A stretch of 40,852 nt of DNA from a virus (IMGVR_UViG_3300010373_000082:1-40852); one strand, 5' to 3'; shown: positions 28,075 through 37,769, counted from the first letter of the stretch. Numbers and translations: made by a program. Notes: generated by a model from the letters alone, not told the origin.

Positions 28075-29967
28075 CTACGGCTTAATTACTTGAGAAAGCG
28101 TAGAAGCTCCACGTCTGAGCAGCGATTGCTTGGGAGGTCTAGAGGCGACAGCCTCAAGGGACCTGATTAAAGCTTGGCGATCAGGTTCATTTGTGGGCAA
28201 TGCTAATTTTGTATATTGAGCATTATGTTCGCGCTGTAATTTACCTTTGATGGTATCTTTTAACTTAGATATTCCACGCAATCCATAATAAACTCCAGTC
28301 CCTAGACCGGGAGCGCCTGTTGCTATCAAGCTAGCCCCTTCCATCATAGCAGGAGGGATTAAATTGCTAGGATCGGACGGTTTAGGTAAATCAAAAGAAG
28401 CTTTGCTAGCGCTTCTCATAGCCGTTTGCGAGCCTTGAATAAGCTTATTATTAGTATCAGCTATTTTTCGCTCGTGTTCTAATTTGGTTATTAGGTTAGT
28501 AGCTTCTTTGTCGCCAAATAAAATTTTTAATTTCTCTCTGTTGAAATCTGAGCGTGACAAAGTTTCTCCTGCTAATGCAGGATTTTTAGCAACCCCAATT
28601 TCAGTAGCGATTGACGCTCTGGCACCTTCTCTAGCAGCTTGCTTCTCAGCATCAGTTAAACTATCAAACCACTTATTCATAAAGGATGGGGTATTTTCCA
28701 TAGTTTTAGAGCTAGAGAAAATGCCTTGATATCCTTCTTTAAAAGCATCACTTATGTGCATTTCATCACGATATTTGCTCAGCGCCGGTTTATATTTTCC
28801 ACCAGCAGCAACATCAATGTCAGAAACTAAATTATTTCTAACATTCATCAAAGCTTTACCGACTTCCCTAGAGCCGCCATCAGTACTCTTTAATAGGTTG
28901 CCAGCAGTCTTTCTTAAACCAGATTGAAAACTGTGTAAGTCAGACGCGTTATATTCTTTGCTAGTTCTTAAAGATTTTTGTATTGATGATAGTTCTTTTT
29001 TGACTTCTGTTAATGGCAAACTATCGCCAACTTTTAAAACGCCCGGCTTTAAAACATCGTCTATGGATTTCAATGTATTTGAAATATCAACTGGGCCAGC
29101 GTTAGCGATAGCTGGATTGATTTCTTTAGCTCCTACGGCTTTAGAAGCATCAGCTAGATCGTTGATTTTTTTCACTAAGTCTACTGACGGCCCAGCAGAC
29201 GTATCATAAATATCTTGAACAGTGTTTTTAGCTGTTGATGTTCTATTTTCAACAGCTTTTGACAATTGATTGATATGAGGGCCATCTACAGTAAATAAAT
29301 GCTGAGTGTCTTGCTTTACCTTTGGTGATAAGTCAGCAGGAGTTAAGCGAGGATTAGACTTCATTTCTCTAACAACGCTTGGAATATTTTCAGGACCGAT
29401 ACTTTCAATCAATGTCCTAAAAGCTGAATTTTTAGGAGCTAATGTAGATACAACTTTTGCGCTAGGTACCACAGGAACAGCAAAACCAGCTACTAAGGAA
29501 GCTCTTTTGCCGATGTCAGGATTACCAGTTAACTCAGTGACAGGATTTTCTACAGCAGCTTTTAAACCACCACTGACAGGCGATGTTATTGCGCCTAAAG
29601 CTCCTAATCCTATTTCACCAACACCTGTAGCTGGCTTGTTATTTCTGATATCTTTTAAGCCTTGCCCTACTGATGACAAACCAGAAGTAAAAGCTTCAGA
29701 TGTAGCTTTACCAAATTCATAAGGTAAGTTTTTAACACCCTCTATTAAATCATCATCTCTAGGATTAGCTTTAGGTTTTAAAGCTTCTATAGTTTCAGCA
29801 TCGGTAAATGGTTTTGGATAATTACCTAAATTTTGTATCGATGATTTTTCAGTGTCAGCAGGATCATTTAAATATTGATCAATGATGCTAGAATCAACGC
29901 TAGTTTTGCCTTGTGTCGATAAGTCAGCATCGTTAGAGCTTTTTAAATAATCTTCAATAATGCCCAC
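28075..29967 (-). CDS. Ejection (internal virion) protein, gp16-like
   Basis: 630 residues from a GTG at 29967 (AGG 8 bases before). Glycine/alanine-rich hydrophobic patches near 95-190 (VGEIGLGALGAITSPVSGG) and long helices afterwards are typical for podovirus internal proteins that enter the cell with the DNA. It is the last of three consecutive ejection-like genes, which matches the gp7-gp20-gp16 order of P22. No lysozyme or transglycosylase motif is visible. Identity is by context and composition. Confidence 0.6.
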   Translation of the reverse strand: MGIIEDYLKSSNDADLSTQGKTSVDSSIIDQYLNDPADTEKSSIQNLGNYPKPFTDAETIEALKPKANPRDDDLIEGVKNLPYEFGKATSEAFTSGLSSVGQGLKDIRNNKPATGVGEIGLGALGAITSPVSGGLKAAVENPVTELTGNPDIGKRASLVAGFAVPVVPSAKVVSTLAPKNSAFRTLIESIGPENIPSVVREMKSNPRLTPADLSPKVKQDTQHLFTVDGPHINQLSKAVENRTSTAKNTVQDIYDTSAGPSVDLVKKINDLADASKAVGAKEINPAIANAGPVDISNTLKSIDDVLKPGVLKVGDSLPLTEVKKELSSIQKSLRTSKEYNASDLHSFQSGLRKTAGNLLKSTDGGSREVGKALMNVRNNLVSDIDVAAGGKYKPALSKYRDEMHISDAFKEGYQGIFSSSKTMENTPSFMNKWFDSLTDAEKQAAREGARASIATEIGVAKNPALAGETLSRSDFNREKLKILFGDKEATNLITKLEHERKIADTNNKLIQGSQTAMRSASKASFDLPKPSDPSNLIPPAMMEGASLIATGAPGLGTGVYYGLRGISKLKDTIKGKLQREHNAQYTKLALPTNEPDRQALIRSLEAVASRPPKQSLLRRGASTLSQVIKP

Positions 29968-29976
29968 AATATAAAC

Positions 29977-31464
29977 CTATTGCTTGAGCTTCGGAGGTTC
30001 GATCAGTCCAGCTTGTTGAGCAAATTCTAGACTATATTCAAATTTCTTACGTTGCGATGGAGTTAAGTTTTTAATAAGTTTATCTTGAGCTTTTCTATCC
30101 ATGTCAACAAAGCCAAACGCTCTAGGATCGAACACATTTTGATTTTTAGCTACCCATTGAGAAAATTGATTTGGTGGCAAACCTTGCTCACCAAACAATA
30201 ATGTTTGAGCATGTTCCATTTTACGCAAAGCAATGATAGATTTTAAAACAGTATCAACACCAGCAGTAGACATTTTAGTGTTAGGATTAGCGTCAAACGC
30301 TGCGGCTAATTGATCATTAGTTCCTGTGTTACCTGACGTTCTAGCTACCTGAGTTAAATACTTTTTAATCTGATCAAAATTAGAAACTTGTTCAATTGTT
30401 TTAGGATCAGCGTTAGGCAGCCACGTCACAATAGCTCTTTTAAGATCGTTTAATTGATCTGTACCGGGGCCAATAGCTTGTGGCCCTAATTCATGGATTG
30501 CTTTTAAAGCAGCTTCAGCCGGATACAAATCAGCTTGGAAATTGCGTGATCGAGCCAATGCAGAAGCATAGTCTTTACCAGATTGCTCACCAACAGTTTG
30601 AATAGCTGCTGCTACTCCCGGCGCAGCACCTGTAACAACTCTATTGGGAAATGAAGAATTAAAACGATCATTGAATGAAGCTGGCTTAGTTTCTGTACCT
30701 TCTAAATCAACTCGTTCTTTAGTTCCACCAATAGGACCGCTGACAGCACGACTCAAACCTCTCCTAGCAGTAGGTGCTAGTTGTGCAGAACGACTTGTTA
30801 AATTACCTTGTGAAGGATCAGAAACCATATCATCAGGTAAAGCAGGAGCAATAGACCTAGATAGACTTCTAGGCCCCGGATTACCACTAGGACCGACATA
30901 ACCGGGCTGTAAGTAATTAGGGCTATTCGGATCGTTATTGACTGTTGGGGTAGTCGGTGGTAACTGCTGTGGTGTTACAGTCTTCGGAATAAAATCACCA
31001 CCCATCATTGGCGATGCTTGGACGCCAGTATAAACGTTAGCGTTATCACCTTGTTGTTGAATGGTACCGTAATGAGATTGAATAGCCTCTTGCATGGTTT
31101 GAGCTTGCTGCATCGCAGCTTGTAAAGGAGCTTTTAAAGCAGCAGCAGCTTGCGCAGGAGCCATTCCTTGAGTAGGAGGTAACGAATTAATAAATTTAGC
31201 AGCCATGTCGTTAGGTATGTAACCTAATTTAACCATGTCTGTTGCATACTTCCTAATTTTATCTTCATTCAAATCAGGATCAGCAGATAAGCTGGTTAAA
31301 CCCTTAGCCAGATAACCAAAACGTTGGTTGACTAAATCAAGCTTTTGTTTATCTATTCCTAGTTTTTGCTGTTGTAATCCAGCCAAATCTTTAACTTGGC
31401 TTATTAGCCCGGGAGGCTCAGTAGGCTTTGGATAACTAGAAATGTCTGCTGTTATTTCGGCCAT
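29977..31464 (-). CDS. Ejection protein, gp20-like
   Basis: 495 residues. An N-terminal helical part (KDLAGLQQQKLGIDKQKLDLV), a Gln/Pro-rich middle (about 130-200) and a helical C-terminus. The middle of variable length is typical of ejection proteins. Placed between gp7-like and gp16-like genes. Function inferred from place and composition. Confidence 0.6.
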   Translation of the reverse strand: MAEITADISSYPKPTEPPGLISQVKDLAGLQQQKLGIDKQKLDLVNQRFGYLAKGLTSLSADPDLNEDKIRKYATDMVKLGYIPNDMAAKFINSLPPTQGMAPAQAAAALKAPLQAAMQQAQTMQEAIQSHYGTIQQQGDNANVYTGVQASPMMGGDFIPKTVTPQQLPPTTPTVNNDPNSPNYLQPGYVGPSGNPGPRSLSRSIAPALPDDMVSDPSQGNLTSRSAQLAPTARRGLSRAVSGPIGGTKERVDLEGTETKPASFNDRFNSSFPNRVVTGAAPGVAAAIQTVGEQSGKDYASALARSRNFQADLYPAEAALKAIHELGPQAIGPGTDQLNDLKRAIVTWLPNADPKTIEQVSNFDQIKKYLTQVARTSGNTGTNDQLAAAFDANPNTKMSTAGVDTVLKSIIALRKMEHAQTLLFGEQGLPPNQFSQWVAKNQNVFDPRAFGFVDMDRKAQDKLIKNLTPSQRKKFEYSLEFAQQAGLIEPPKLKQ

Positions 31465-31476
31465 TTCAAAATTACC

Positions 31477-32187
31477 TTATCTAGCCATTACATCTAAATA
31501 ATTATAACCACCTGTGCCAACGCCAGAACCACCAGAGTCAGCATTATTACCGTACAACCCTTTATATATATATCCGCTAGCTACACTATCTGCTAAGTTG
31601 CGACCTGCTGTCCCCATCGCATTTGCTGCACCAGCTTGTGCGTTACCAGCAGCCATTGCAGCACTAGATGATGTATTAGCAGCGTTTGTACCAGCGGTAC
31701 CAGTTTGTGCTGCGGCATTAGAGCCAGTATCGACCAAGCTTTTAAGTCTATTGTAGGCGTTGGTTTGATTAGTCACAGCGTTTTGAAATTGGTTCTGATA
31801 GGTATTGTCAGCCAATCCAGTCGCAAATGTAGCCGCACCTTTTAAAGCCGCTCCAGAAGTGCCCAAACCCCTAGCAGCCGCAGAATTTTGAACAGACTTT
31901 AAACCTTGGTACAAATTAAATTGATAGCCGGGAGTTTTCTCCAGCGTGGCCTGATCCATGACGATAGGAGAAGTCAAGTCATCAAGGCGAGCGCTTAAGT
32001 CACTAGCAGCTTGATTTCCAATATTTCTATAAGGAGATAAATCAGAGCGAGTTTGATTATACATCGCCATGGATGTATCAGCAGCTTTATTAGCAGCAGC
32101 GGTTTGAGCATCAGCAGCTTTATTAGCAGCATAAGCGGTAGACGCTGCTCCTACAACACCAGCCCCTACAACAGCAACAGCTACCAT
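31477..32187 (-). CDS. DNA transfer / ejection protein, gp7-like
   Basis: 236 residues, Ala/Asn/Gln/Gly-rich. The part LEKTPGYQFNLYQGLK ... NSAAARGLGTSGAALKG is the block that I recognise from P22 gp7-type DNA transfer proteins in many podophages. An N-terminal hydrophobic Ala/Gly/Val segment may insert into the membrane during ejection. First of the three ejection genes. Confidence 0.75.
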   Translation of the reverse strand: MVAVAVVGAGVVGAASTAYAANKAADAQTAAANKAADTSMAMYNQTRSDLSPYRNIGNQAASDLSARLDDLTSPIVMDQATLEKTPGYQFNLYQGLKSVQNSAAARGLGTSGAALKGAATFATGLADNTYQNQFQNAVTNQTNAYNRLKSLVDTGSNAAAQTGTAGTNAANTSSSAAMAAGNAQAGAANAMGTAGRNLADSVASGYIYKGLYGNNADSGGSGVGTGGYNYLDVMAR

Positions 32188-32202
32188 TTTAAAATCTTTC
32201 AG

Positions 32203-32685
32203 TTAAAACCATTTGCAATAATGGACTTCAAAAGGTTCGTAATATAAATCTAATAATTGTTTTTGCATGTGTAATTTATGTTTTTCTTTAACGCCAAAAG
32301 TAATACGCTTGCAACCGCGTCGTTTCGCTTCACATTCTACAGCGTCCACAAGTAAAGGAAAAGCGTTCTGTCCTCTGGCCTTCAGACTAATGAACAGAAT
32401 ATCTTGAAATGCGCTCAAACAACTTTTGTAATGCAAGTCAGGAAGTATAAATCCAATGTAATAACCGACTATTTTTCCCTGATTACGTAACGTTACATAT
32501 AATAAACTACCGTCTTGCTCTAACTTAAAATATCTTTGATAATCTGGTTCTAAACGAATATCATGTTTTTTGTGTACTGAGATTTCATCATAATGATCTT
32601 TGTTCAAAGCTTGCATTTCAAGATAGCAATTACTAAATTTCTCAACATGAGTAGTTAGTAATAACTTCGGTCTATGCTTTTTCAT
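32203..32685 (-). CDS. GNAT-family N-acetyltransferase-like protein
   Basis: 160 residues. The region VGYYIGFILPDLHYKSCLSA followed by the helix KARGQNAFPLLVDAVECEAKRRGCKRITFGV has the core of phage GNAT proteins found next to ejection genes; the acetyl-CoA loop is degenerate (KARGQN). It may modify a virion protein. It adjoins the hydroxylase-like gene without a gap. Family call moderate. Confidence 0.65.
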   Translation of the reverse strand: MKKHRPKLLLTTHVEKFSNCYLEMQALNKDHYDEISVHKKHDIRLEPDYQRYFKLEQDGSLLYVTLRNQGKIVGYYIGFILPDLHYKSCLSAFQDILFISLKARGQNAFPLLVDAVECEAKRRGCKRITFGVKEKHKLHMQKQLLDLYYEPFEVHYCKWF

Positions 32686-33228
32686 CTAATCACTTCTTAA
32701 ATCTACAATCATGACAATTCTATCATCTTCAGAATTATTAATGACTGAGTGAAGAACACGATTATTGATTTGCCAAATTTCACCAGTCCTGAAACCGACT
32801 TCCTCTTGCCCACACTTAAACACATTCCCCGGCAAGCATTGGAGCGCAACTTGATAACGCTGATAGTATTCTGCTGGTGCTCCACCGTCGATATGCGGCG
32901 TTATCTTGCCACCGGGAGGTAGCTTAGTGATAATCACTCTACCTAGCCTGACAGCTTCAACCTGTCTCATTAATGCAAATATCAGTGGACGCAGTGACGG
33001 TAATTCTTTCCAAGCTCGGTATGGGATTACGTCTTTATCATCTATGATTTTATTAGCATCGTTTGGCACTTCATTGAACCAAACCCAAATATCAGACACT
33101 TCTCTGTGGGCAGTCAAAGGATGTTTGGTTCTTAAACCATTTTCGTCCCATAAATCAGAATTGCGTTGTAATTCTACCATAATAGGTAGAACATTTACAT
33201 TATCAGCTAATTTTAAAAAATTCTTCAT
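32686..33228 (-). CDS. Aspartyl/asparaginyl beta-hydroxylase-like protein
   Basis: 180 residues with a double-stranded beta-helix fold: H112-x-D114 in TPHIDGG and H160 in VLHSVINN form the iron site, with R170 positioned to bind 2-oxoglutarate. All needed residues are present, so it should be an active Fe(II)/2-oxoglutarate-dependent hydroxylase. Placed among tail and ejection genes, it may hydroxylate a virion or host protein. TAATG overlap at its start with the gene before. Confidence 0.75.
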   Translation of the reverse strand: MKNFLKLADNVNVLPIMVELQRNSDLWDENGLRTKHPLTAHREVSDIWVWFNEVPNDANKIIDDKDVIPYRAWKELPSLRPLIFALMRQVEAVRLGRVIITKLPPGGKITPHIDGGAPAEYYQRYQVALQCLPGNVFKCGQEEVGFRTGEIWQINNRVLHSVINNSEDDRIVMIVDLRSD

Positions 33229-33545
33229 TAAGCACCTAAGAAGTACACATTAGTAGCTGTAGTCCATTGCACAATATCGCTTATTGATACTGGAATTACA
33301 AATTGACCATTACCTAAAACAATCGTTGTTGAACCTCTCACTAAACTTACAACAGTACCACCTTGTATAATAACAGTACCATTTTGATTAGACTGAAATG
33401 AGCTACTGACAGTTGAAATAGTTTGGATAGCAGGCGCTTGCTGTACAAACTGTTGAAAGAAACTGTTCCAAGGTGGCAGCAAATAGACCTTGTTAAATTT
33501 AACTTCACCTATCGGAGCATTTAAGTTAAGAACAGGTCTTGTCAT
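33228..33545 (-). CDS. Hypothetical virion-region protein, 105 aa
   Basis: Start at 33545 (MTRPVLNLN) because it overlaps the preceding stop as TAATG; the frame is open a further 15 codons. The product is Ser/Thr/Gln/Val-rich and beta-prone, which suits a small tail or head accessory protein. Not recognised. Confidence 0.55.
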   Translation of the reverse strand: MTRPVLNLNAPIGEVKFNKVYLLPPWNSFFQQFVQQAPAIQTISTVSSSFQSNQNGTVIIQGGTVVSLVRGSTTIVLGNGQFVIPVSISDIVQWTTATNVYFLGA

Positions 33546-33706
33546 TACCAAGTCCACCGTTGAATTGGAAACGCCATTTGAGCCATCCATTTAAACAGAT
33601 AAGGACCGCGCTCCATAACTTCAGCAGGATGCTTGCCTATTTCGCCGCAGCGCTCCATGCGAGACCACCATCCACCACGACCTTCAAACACCTTTACATC
33701 CCTCAT
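33545..33706 (-). CDS. Hypothetical small protein, 53 aa
   Basis: The ATG overlaps the stop of the gp10-like gene as ATGA, and its TAA overlaps the next start as TAATG. Rich in Trp, Arg and Met (FEGRGGWWSRMERCGEIGK). This compact amphipathic protein resembles small conserved proteins often found after gp10 in P22-like phages. Function unknown. Confidence 0.6.
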   Translation of the reverse strand: MRDVKVFEGRGGWWSRMERCGEIGKHPAEVMERGPYLFKWMAQMAFPIQRWTW

Positions 33707-35172
33707 GTTTTAGCCTTGGTTCTTTCAACGAAACCACCGTTTAACGCGCAATTTAAATTCTCGCTCCATGACAGCTTAAAAACCCTGTCTCTAGCCATCC
33801 CTAGCCTATTCCAGCTTACCGTAGTAATATATTCACCTGTCTTACCCATCGACTGCATGACAGGATTACCATAGCTGACTCCACGATTATCAGACCAACT
33901 CAAACTGATCTGTGGGTCAGCATCTTGATCTAAAATAGTTCCAACTGAAATATCAGCATCGAAATTATGATATGTCACCCTATCGTTATTATCCATCAAA
34001 TGAGGAAATGTTCGTATTCTTGGTATCGTTCCTATGGGATTATCATTTGTGTAATCAGTATTTGTGTTAACATCTAATTGTAGCAAATTACCACTTTCCC
34101 AATCACCAACTAACAACAGACCATTAAACAACATGCACATGTTTTCGCGAGGTTTATTTAGAATACCGTTGATGTCCATCCAATTTTTTTCAGACCATTG
34201 CTTAGTTGTTAAATCGTAAACCCATCCTTTATTAGCAGTTGGGAATACCAATTCATAAAAAGCATGGTCTGAGACTTGATAGCAAAAACCTATAGCATCC
34301 TCGATTGTCGCATAGTTTTTAAATTCTTTAACTAAGCGAGGTGTAGATATTTCTACAACGTCATATCCTTGACCTTGTAGAACAAGACCATTCCCTTGCA
34401 TGTCTTGTTGAACAAAGAATGTTAAAATGTCTTGGTTAGCTATGGAGTATTTAGCAGGAGTGCCGTGATTAATGTAAGCACCTTGCACTTGCTGAAAGTA
34501 GAAATCAGCAGCACCAGTGCCAATCCAGACTTCAGATGTTAAATTTCCGATTAGCCATAACTCTCTATGGACTGACATTAAGCCCATGATAGGATCATTA
34601 AAGCCAGCTTTAGCAGCTACATCTAAAGGATCAAAAGCCGCGTTAGTTGTAAACATAGTATAATCAGCATTTGACAAGCTGATGTAAAATTGATTGGTAT
34701 TTGGTCTATTGAATATAAAGAACGTGTCTAGCAATTCAACAAAATCAGCGCCTAAGAAATTAGGATCAGTGATTTGAGCGAATGCATTGCTAACGATGTC
34801 TATGACGTAACCATTCACACCATCAACTAATATAACTACTAGACCATTATCTTTCATATAAACACGACTAGGGCGATCAGCAATAATACCTATAACTGTT
34901 AACGTACCATCTGTACCCACAAAATAAACTTGTTGACCTACGACATAATAAGCAGTATCTTTAGATGTACGGTACATTCCTCTAGCTGGAAAAATATATT
35001 CTGAGTTTTGACCAAACAATTTAGTGCCGGGAGTAGGATAATAAGTAATTGGGGTTGGTGCTTGAGGGTCGATCTTGGCGACACTTTCAGCATACAGGTT
35101 GACACACTCCTGCCCTGAAGAAATTACACTTTGGCCAGCATAAGGAACGCTGACTAATGGTAATCGAGCCAT
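33703..35172 (-). CDS. Packaged-DNA stabilisation protein, P22 gp10-like tail hub
   Basis: 489 residues, close to P22 gp10 (472). The N-terminus LPLVSVPYAGQSVISSGQECVNLYAE is characteristic, as is the beta-propeller-like remainder (for example WVYDLTTKQWSEKNW). It is one of the plug proteins that close the portal after DNA packaging. Neighbour of the gp4-like gene, the P22 arrangement. Confidence 0.85.
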   Translation of the reverse strand: MARLPLVSVPYAGQSVISSGQECVNLYAESVAKIDPQAPTPITYYPTPGTKLFGQNSEYIFPARGMYRTSKDTAYYVVGQQVYFVGTDGTLTVIGIIADRPSRVYMKDNGLVVILVDGVNGYVIDIVSNAFAQITDPNFLGADFVELLDTFFIFNRPNTNQFYISLSNADYTMFTTNAAFDPLDVAAKAGFNDPIMGLMSVHRELWLIGNLTSEVWIGTGAADFYFQQVQGAYINHGTPAKYSIANQDILTFFVQQDMQGNGLVLQGQGYDVVEISTPRLVKEFKNYATIEDAIGFCYQVSDHAFYELVFPTANKGWVYDLTTKQWSEKNWMDINGILNKPRENMCMLFNGLLLVGDWESGNLLQLDVNTNTDYTNDNPIGTIPRIRTFPHLMDNNDRVTYHNFDADISVGTILDQDADPQISLSWSDNRGVSYGNPVMQSMGKTGEYITTVSWNRLGMARDRVFKLSWSENLNCALNGGFVERTKAKT

Positions 35173-36159
35173 TTAATGAGAGTCCGCATTAAAAATATAG
35201 AAGCTCCCATTACTTCTATGATTGCGATATTGTGGTGGAACTTTTAGAGTTGGGATTTGAGCATTTGCAATTTTTATTGTATTCAAAGCTAATTTGGCTA
35301 ATGTGACTTGTGCTGGATTTACTGGTAACTGATACATAGTAGAGAGTCTGACACATAAGCTATAATGAATAGCTTCCTCGTATTCAGGAGGCATATTGAA
35401 TTCAGCGTCAAGACTATCTGTCACATCAGTAACATTATAAATAAAACCAGAACCAACACCACCCATCGGTGTGTTATCTATACCTAAATTATCATTAATT
35501 TTATAACCATCACCGGGTTCATGTATGACAATATTAGTAATAACGCCTCCAGCGACGGTAATATCTGCTGTACCGCCAGCACCAAATCCAGTTAAATTTG
35601 TAAACGGTACGTCTAAATAAGCTCCATCAACATAATCAATACCGCCAGATACAATCTCACCAGCTTCTAACTGTATAGTAAATCCAATAGGACCTTTAAC
35701 GATCAGATGAATTTCATATTGTTGTGTGGGAATAGGCCAAACGTAAACATTCCCAAACGGGAATGCTCCATCATAAAAGAAATACATAGGCCAAGAGTTT
35801 AATTGTTTTAATGATAACAGAGCGTAATCTTCATATGACCAAATTTGCCTTAATGGAAAACTAACAGGATTGGATTGACTATCTCCTGTTAGTTGAACCA
35901 TGTAAGCAGCTTGTATTTTATCTGGCCTAGCTGAATTATAATATTGACCGGGGCCGATCAGGTTAGATTTTTGATTATTACCTATATTGACGACTTCATA
36001 TAAATTTGGTACTATCCATCTTTTCTTCTGCCAATGGGCCAACATGCGGTTTAATAATGTGAAACCATCATTAACATCTTCACTTAGCAATGATTGGCCA
36101 ACGCCCAGAACACCAGCCTCTTTCATCGCCAATGTTATAAAATCGCGGGCCGTACTCAT
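35173..36159 (-). CDS. Tail accessory / head-completion protein, P22 gp4-like
   Basis: 328 residues. The N-terminus MSTARDFITLAMKEAGVLG ... LNRMLAHWQKKRW matches gp4-type proteins, as does PPEYEEAIHYSLCVRLS near the C-terminus. An extra beta-rich segment at about 175-255 (GGTADITVAGGVITNIVI ... GDGYKINDNLGI) interrupts the usual 170-residue plan. It attaches to the portal below gp10. Start abuts the gp10 gene. Confidence 0.8.
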   Translation of the reverse strand: MSTARDFITLAMKEAGVLGVGQSLLSEDVNDGFTLLNRMLAHWQKKRWIVPNLYEVVNIGNNQKSNLIGPGQYYNSARPDKIQAAYMVQLTGDSQSNPVSFPLRQIWSYEDYALLSLKQLNSWPMYFFYDGAFPFGNVYVWPIPTQQYEIHLIVKGPIGFTIQLEAGEIVSGGIDYVDGAYLDVPFTNLTGFGAGGTADITVAGGVITNIVIHEPGDGYKINDNLGIDNTPMGGVGSGFIYNVTDVTDSLDAEFNMPPEYEEAIHYSLCVRLSTMYQLPVNPAQVTLAKLALNTIKIANAQIPTLKVPPQYRNHRSNGSFYIFNADSH

Positions 36160-36459
36160 TTAAGACCACGTATCAGTTGAAGCTGGTTTCTGTACTTTAG
36201 CTGGTTCGCCAGTATGACTAGCTTCCTCAGTAGGATTGTTAACAACTACCCTTTTATTCTCAATCTTGCTGTCAATCCACTTAGGGTATTCAGTATAACC
36301 CAATTCGTTTAAAATGTTAGGGTCTTTACCATAGCCCGGATGTGGATTAGCTAAGCTATATTTTCCAAACGACTTAGCGTGAGTTGGCGAATAAATTTCT
36401 AAAATGTCAATATTCTTGTCAGCCCATTCACCGCCAACATTTTCTATAATCTTAGACAT
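36160..36459 (-). CDS. Hypothetical protein between coat and gp4-like genes, 99 aa
   Basis: GGAG lies 5 bases before the ATG. Polar protein, N-terminus SKIIENVGGEWADKNIDIL, low-complexity acidic/Thr-rich tail. Genes at this position in P22-like phages are often small head proteins. Not recognised. Confidence 0.6.
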   Translation of the reverse strand: MSKIIENVGGEWADKNIDILEIYSPTHAKSFGKYSLANPHPGYGKDPNILNELGYTEYPKWIDSKIENKRVVVNNPTEEASHTGEPAKVQKPASTDTWS

Positions 36460-36481
36460 GTTATCTCCATTTGAATTAAAT

Positions 36482-36513
36482 AGCCTAGTGAAGATTTAAC
36501 TCTCCACTAGGCT
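36482..36513 (-). terminator. Hairpin after the coat gene, probable attenuator
   Basis: Perfect 9-bp stem AGCCTAGTG/CACTAGGCT with a 14-base loop right after the coat stop. The minus-strand tail is ATTTAATT, a weak U-run, so it may reduce rather than stop transcription and keep coat mRNA abundant. Confidence 0.6.
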
Positions 36514-36524
36514 GAAATGATACA

Positions 36525-37769
36525 TCAGACCCTATCTGCGACGCAACAGAGCCACTCTGGCCTTATATAACGCTTTCCGAACAGAACATCGACTCGCGTT
36601 GCTAACTGATCAGACTGCGGTAAATAGTCTGTGATAATACGCAAGCTAATGCCATCATAGCTCGCTCTAGCACCTTCCTCCACCGCGCGCTTTGGCAGAA
36701 CCAAGTCAGCAGATGCCATCGTGACAGCCTTTTGCGTATAAGCAATCGACTTGCGATAGACTTCTCCAGCCTTAGTCACCATCAACATTTGAGCGCCATT
36801 AAGCGGCGAAGCGTCAACAGTCTGATACTGCTGATCAGCCCCACCAGCAACACCAGTCGCAGACGGGATTAATCCCGGATAGACTGGAATTAACGTGGTG
36901 CCAGCAGGGCAATCGGCAGTAACAACAAACTGGCGTAATGTACCAAGCGACTGCTTAGTGACACGGTTAACAGCATTGACACCTTGGAAAGTGATGATGT
37001 CACCTTGGCGCAAATTCTGATTAAGAGCTGTGACCAGAATGTTACCTCCGCTAGTACCAGTCGTTTGATTACCACCAGCGACAGTAGCGTCATTAGCATA
37101 GCTACCAGACGTATGAGTAATGACCGTTTGATCACGGAACCAACGATCATAACCAAGGCCAGATTTCATCATACCACTACGGAACTGAGCCGAGATTTCA
37201 GGAGTAGGATTTAAAAGTCCCTGAAGCGCAGTTGTAGTACGCGCATCAGTCTTGGGCGAGTTGACAATCCTGCGATCCATCTGATTAGCAGAGTTATCAT
37301 CAAGGATAGCGTTAGCGTCTAAGAACTGCTCAGAAGTAGGCGAGATAATATTGCCAGCACCATCAACATTGCTGACAAAGTTACAAACACCACCTTCAGA
37401 ACCCATCATAACATTGAGAGCAACCTTGCCAGCAAGGTTATTCATCATCGGTTGCATAACCAATTCAGAATAATTATCAATGCTCATGGTACGCTCAGCC
37501 GTGGTGTACGGCGTAGCAACATTAAGCTGAGTAGAAACTGTAAGAGTAGTATACTGCTGAGTATTGCTCTGAAGCTGCATAGCAGGGCCTTCAGTGACAA
37601 TAAAATCAGACGGCAGACGGATACGCAGAGTATCGCCAATCTTAGCGCCGTCGATAGCAAATTGACTATCGTATTGAGTATCAATGTTCTTAATGAAAAG
37701 ATTGCTGTTCTTGAATAAACGGACAGCCTCGCGAGTTATCATATCCACGGTCAAATAGACGTTTGCCAT
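36525..37769 (-). CDS. Major coat protein, P22 gp5-like
   Basis: 414 residues, near P22 gp5 (430). The N-terminus (ANVYLTVDMITREAVRLFKNSN) and the segment LRIRLPSDFIVTEGPAM match the family, which has the HK97 fold with an extra inserted domain. AAGGA lies 10 bases before ATG. Codon composition is less AT-rich here, as expected for a highly expressed gene. Scaffold precedes it and a hairpin follows. Confidence 0.9.
   Translation of the reverse strand: MANVYLTVDMITREAVRLFKNSNLFIKNIDTQYDSQFAIDGAKIGDTLRIRLPSDFIVTEGPAMQLQSNTQQYTTLTVSTQLNVATPYTTAERTMSIDNYSELVMQPMMNNLAGKVALNVMMGSEGGVCNFVSNVDGAGNIISPTSEQFLDANAILDDNSANQMDRRIVNSPKTDARTTTALQGLLNPTPEISAQFRSGMMKSGLGYDRWFRDQTVITHTSGSYANDATVAGGNQTTGTSGGNILVTALNQNLRQGDIITFQGVNAVNRVTKQSLGTLRQFVVTADCPAGTTLIPVYPGLIPSATGVAGGADQQYQTVDASPLNGAQMLMVTKAGEVYRKSIAYTQKAVTMASADLVLPKRAVEEGARASYDGISLRIITDYLPQSDQLATRVDVLFGKRYIRPEWLCCVADRV

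Noticed and set aside
29306-29722. 138-codon plus-strand frame inside the gp16-like gene.
   Set aside because: Shadow of a well supported minus-strand gene in an operon, with no start signal.
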